A stretch of DNA of 64,000 nt from NCBI GenBank assembly GCA_934182615.1, contig CAKPRO010000007.1:18384-82383 (forward strand), given 5' to 3'. Both the position numbers and the translations under genes were made by a program. The DNA comes from an uncultured Bacilli bacterium (GTDB taxonomy: Bacteria > Bacillota_I > Bacilli_A > RF39 > UBA660). How positions within the stretch are numbered: the first letter of the stretch is position 1; each line of letters opens with the position of its first letter. This document shows, piece after piece, positions 61,562 through 64,000 of this stretch. The notes below the pieces were generated by a model, which worked only from the letters and a program-made list of their open reading frames with translations, was not told the origin of the DNA and searched no databases.

Positions 61562-61783
61562 CTATAAATCATAATCCTCCATGTCATCTAGTTCTTTTTC
61601 TGGATCATAATATAAATCTTCAAACATATTAATATCTATTTTAGATAAATCTAAATAAATTTCTTTATTACCATAATATTGTTTTAGTTTTAAAATTGAA
61701 TCATCCTTAAAATTAAATTCTTTAGATGAATTTAAAATTGTTTGCAAATCATCAAATTTTTCTTCAATATTATTCATATTCAT
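61562..61783 (-). CDS. Small acidic hypothetical protein
   Basis: 73 aa (MNMNNIEEKFDDLQTILNSS...), no membrane segment, Asp/Glu-rich C-terminus. It overlaps the previous gene by 14 bp, with AGAGG before its ATG. Typical accessory gene of conjugative elements; no function assignable. Confidence 0.55.
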   Translation of the reverse strand: MNMNNIEEKFDDLQTILNSSKEFNFKDDSILKLKQYYGNKEIYLDLSKIDINMFEDLYYDPEKELDDMEDYDL

Positions 61784-62225
61784 AATCAACCTCTGATTCT
61801 TTTTGCAAGACTTCTTTTTTAGCAAGTTCTAATCCATGACTTAAAGTAGGACTATTAAAAACTTGCTCCCTAGTTAGTTCTAAGGCATTTAATGTTTCAT
61901 CTAAATCATAGGTATAACTATACTCATGATTTTCAAGTTCACTTACAAACATATCCTTAATATAACCATCACCAGTTTTATCAGCATTAATTAAATCATT
62001 ATGTTCTTTTCTTATTTCCGACCACATTTTATTATAGTCATCGATATCTGTCTTTTTTATAAAACAACCCATACCCATATCATAAATTTTATCAGTATCG
62101 GTTGATTTTAAGCCTAGTTTTTTCATGACATCGTATAACTGTTCTTGAGAAAAAGCAAACATCATTGGAAAGTTATTTACTCTTTGTTGATGTTTTTCTT
62201 TTATTTCATTGTATTTATTTTCCAT
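61770..62225 (-). CDS. Hypothetical protein of conjugative elements
   Basis: 151 aa, soluble and acidic, beginning MENKYNEIKEKHQQRVNNFPMMFAFSQEQL. The FAFSQEQLYDVMKKLG segment recalls small proteins common in firmicute ICEs, but no function is known. It abuts the methylase gene (1-bp overlap) and the next small gene. Confidence 0.6.
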   Translation of the reverse strand: MENKYNEIKEKHQQRVNNFPMMFAFSQEQLYDVMKKLGLKSTDTDKIYDMGMGCFIKKTDIDDYNKMWSEIRKEHNDLINADKTGDGYIKDMFVSELENHEYSYTYDLDETLNALELTREQVFNSPTLSHGLELAKKEVLQKESEVDYEYE

Positions 62226-62938
62226 TAATTATCATCCTCCTTATTTGTTTCTGATATTCTTTTTAATGCAATATCATAATACTTTTTATTAATTTCAAAT
62301 CCTATAAATTTTCTGTTTTCCAAAATACTTGCAACAGCTGTTGTACCACTTCCAATAAAGCAATCTAGAACAACATCATTTTCGTTAGAACTGTTTCTTA
62401 TTAACTTCCTTATAAGTGGAAGTGGTTTTATTGTAGGATGACCATATTTTTGCTTATCTTTTATATTAAGAGTAGATAAATATATTGTTTTAGCATCTTC
62501 ATAGTTTTTAGGCTGACAAAAACCTTTTTTTCTAAAATATAAGCAATATTCTTTATCGCCTAAATACTTATTACTATAAAGGGGCATAGGATTAGTTTTA
62601 CCCCAAATAATAATTTCTAATTTACAATCAAGTTGTTCAATAAAATATTTTATATAAAGTGGTATTTGTCTACCATTACACCATATATAAATATTTATAT
62701 TTTTCATAACTCTAATTAACTCGTCTAGAATGGAAATATCAAATCCATCAGTTAAATTATTATCTATTAATTCTTTTTCTAAACTTTTAACATCTTTAGC
62801 AACTCTTGAGTCACCAGTTTTTCCACCTTTGGTGCAAATATCATAAGGTGGATCGATAATTACTAAATCAATAGAGTTATCTGGTATTTTTTTTATACCT
62901 AATAGACAATCTTCATTGAATATTTTATTTGTTTCCAA
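62225..62938 (-). CDS. Orphan site-specific DNA methyltransferase (beta class)
   Basis: About 237 aa. Motif IV DPPYD comes first and motif I DCFIGSGTT near the C-terminus, the beta-class order; DPPY indicates N6-adenine methylation. YGHPTIKPLPLIRKLI is the usual target-recognition flank. The likely start is a TTG at 62938 after GAAAGGA, giving METNKIFNEDCLLG; an upstream TTG at 62956 overlaps that site. No restriction endonuclease gene is adjacent, so it probably protects the element or marks DNA during transfer. Confidence 0.88.
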   Translation of the reverse strand: METNKIFNEDCLLGIKKIPDNSIDLVIIDPPYDICTKGGKTGDSRVAKDVKSLEKELIDNNLTDGFDISILDELIRVMKNINIYIWCNGRQIPLYIKYFIEQLDCKLEIIIWGKTNPMPLYSNKYLGDKEYCLYFRKKGFCQPKNYEDAKTIYLSTLNIKDKQKYGHPTIKPLPLIRKLIRNSSNENDVVLDCFIGSGTTAVASILENRKFIGFEINKKYYDIALKRISETNKEDDN

Positions 62939-63188
62939 TAGAAGATTTCCTTTCAAATAAAAAGGTAGGAAATATATCCCACCTTAACCTAAGTAAATAA
63001 TCATAATCTATATTAAATACTTTACTTAACCTATATAAAAAAACACCACTAATATTTTCTATTTTATCGTTTTCTATATTACTTAAAGTAGATATAGAAA
63101 TGTTAGTCATATTAGATAGTGTTTCCAAAGTTAAATTGTTTTTTAATCTTTCTTGTTTTAATCTTTTTCCAATTTTATTCAATAACAT
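62925..63188 (-). CDS. XRE-family regulator
   Basis: 87 aa with a Cro/CI helix-turn-helix (GKRLKQERLKNNLTLETLSNMTNISISTLSNIENDK). Its end overlaps the start of the methylase gene by 14 bp, suggesting joint control. Probably a C-protein or repressor of the element. Confidence 0.85.
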   Translation of the reverse strand: MLLNKIGKRLKQERLKNNLTLETLSNMTNISISTLSNIENDKIENISGVFLYRLSKVFNIDYDYLLRLRWDIFPTFLFERKSSIGNK

Positions 63189-63251
63189 TCCTCCTTTTGT
63201 ATAAAATAAAAAGACCAGCCATTTTAGCTGATCTTATTAATAAATTGTAAT

Positions 63252-63809
63252 TTATTCACAACTGCCATTATGTAATTCAAAATAATCTTTGATTATATCT
63301 ATCACTTCTTTAGCATTTGTTGCTTTTTCTGTATCCACATTCTTCATAATGTATTCATCTCCATCAACAGATAATATTCTATAATTATCTCCATAGTTTA
63401 CATTATAAAAGTATTTATTATCCTTTAGAGAACAAGCTACATATAAACTTCCTTTAGCATCACTCTTTGTATTATTGAAACCAAATAAACTAAATTTATA
63501 AACAATTCCAAAGGCAATTGCAAGTGCAATAATAATTGTTATTAAAATAATTATTATTTTCTTATTTCTCTTGTTATTTTTAACATTTTCATCAATGTTC
63601 TTTATCATTTTTTTATCACCTTTTAACAAAATATCTAGAGAAACATTAAATTTATCACTCATCTTTATAAGTGTTTCAATATCTGGATAACTTTTAGAGT
63701 TTTCCCAACTAGATATAGTCTGTCTAGTTACATTAAAAATCTCTGCAAAATCTTCTTGAGACATTTTGTTATCCTTTCTTATATCTAATATTTTTTTACC
63801 CAGATCCAT
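63252..63809 (-). CDS. XRE-family regulator with membrane anchor
   Basis: 185 aa: N-terminal helix-turn-helix (residues 4-60; KMSQEDFAEIFNVTRQTISSWENSKSYPDIETL), a Lys/Asn linker, one membrane helix (about 83-103) and an external domain of about 80 aa with two Cys. Such proteins can couple an outside signal to transcription. Possible operators lie upstream (63862-63903). Confidence 0.88.
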   Translation of the reverse strand: MDLGKKILDIRKDNKMSQEDFAEIFNVTRQTISSWENSKSYPDIETLIKMSDKFNVSLDILLKGDKKMIKNIDENVKNNKRNKKIIIILITIIIALAIAFGIVYKFSLFGFNNTKSDAKGSLYVACSLKDNKYFYNVNYGDNYRILSVDGDEYIMKNVDTEKATNAKEVIDIIKDYFELHNGSCE

Positions 63810-63861
63810 AATTTTCCTCCTTCCAAAAATATTTTATTAATAAAGGCTTAAATAATCTATC

Positions 63862-63928
63862 AAAGATTCTTTACAATATTATTGTTTTTAGCAAAGATTC
63901 TTTGCTTTTCTACAAATTGTAATTTGTA
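63862..63928. promoter_or_regulatory. Candidate operators upstream of the XRE gene
   Basis: Two identical palindromes AAAGATTCTTT at 63862-63872 and 63893-63903, spaced 31 bp centre to centre (three helical turns), and an inverted repeat TACAAATT-GT-AATTTGTA at 63911-63928. Nothing else is seen in 63810-64000. Confidence 0.5.
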
Positions 63929-64000
63929 TGATTAATAAACTATAACTCTATATATAATTTTTTTCTCTTATTTGTTACAAAATGTATATATTTAATTAAT

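Larger units (their letters stand above)
57350..64000 (-). mobile_element. Integrative conjugative element (partial, runs off the window)
   Basis: Contains a large serine recombinase next to the junction, two or three small ORFs, a VirD4/TraG coupling ATPase, an orphan DNA methylase and two XRE regulators, all on the minus strand. Gene content and recombinase type fit clostridial/Bacilli ICEs of the Tn4451/CTn kind. It interrupts the FtsI-type gene. The conjugation ATPase (VirB4), relaxase and far end must lie to the right. Confidence 0.85.

Overview
The window comes from a low-GC, Gram-positive-type bacterium that uses the standard bacterial code (TGG for Trp, TGA as a stop). It carries hrcA/CIRCE heat-shock control, an LTA-synthase-family enzyme, sortase B with an LPXTG-type substrate, RecU, parC, MreCD and YebC. 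There are no sporulation, outer-membrane or respiratory genes here. The best guess is an uncultured, reduced-genome gut Bacilli lineage (RF39-like), but no marker in the window proves this.

Layout. 1-5100: heat-shock operon hrcA-grpE-(membrane protein)-dnaK-dnaJ on the minus strand, driven by a consensus promoter with two variant CIRCE operators. 5400-7900: a two-gene surface-protein operon. Its second gene ends in a GC-rich segment with the hallmarks of a diversity-generating retroelement (DGR) variable region, and its leader holds a short ORF with a G9 tract followed by an intrinsic terminator. 7900-17900: mixed genes, including a vWA/MucBP LPPQTG adhesin with its sortase B, a cysteine desulfurase, a lipoprotein and DUF378. 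18000-25700: recU-PBP1, an LTA-synthase-like enzyme and parC. 25900-30600: prepilin peptidase, a PilC-like protein and a LamG surface protein that shares the fold of the DGR target. 31000-39200: YqfQ-like protein, mreCD, radC, PAP2, rlmCD-type methyltransferase, CNNM-like protein, two SipW-type secreted proteins and yebC. 39280-46340: Tad-type pilus genes and a cohesin/dockerin-like membrane protein. 46590-48130: rpsD with a leader, five tRNAs on the minus strand and one on the plus. 48190-50870: NitT/TauT ABC transporter behind three stacked hairpins. 50920-52110: a large RNA of about 600 nt, best explained as OLE RNA, with its partner oapA. 52110-57350: division and cell-wall cluster (ftsW, mraY, a kinase broken by a stop codon, and the 3' part of an FtsI/PBP2 gene). 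57350-64000: an integrative conjugative element (serine recombinase, VirD4/TraG, DNA methylase, XRE regulators) that has cut the PBP gene at its SxxK active-site codon and runs off the window.

How it fits together. Much of the window builds the cell envelope. Several secreted proteins share a SipW/TasA-type N-terminus, and at least one appears to be under DGR diversification and possibly phase-variable control. The reverse transcriptase and template repeat are not in the window. A recurring hairpin with an AC...GR apical loop occurs in several intergenic regions, ahead of recU-PBP1, ftsW and the ABC transporter, and looks like an undescribed element.
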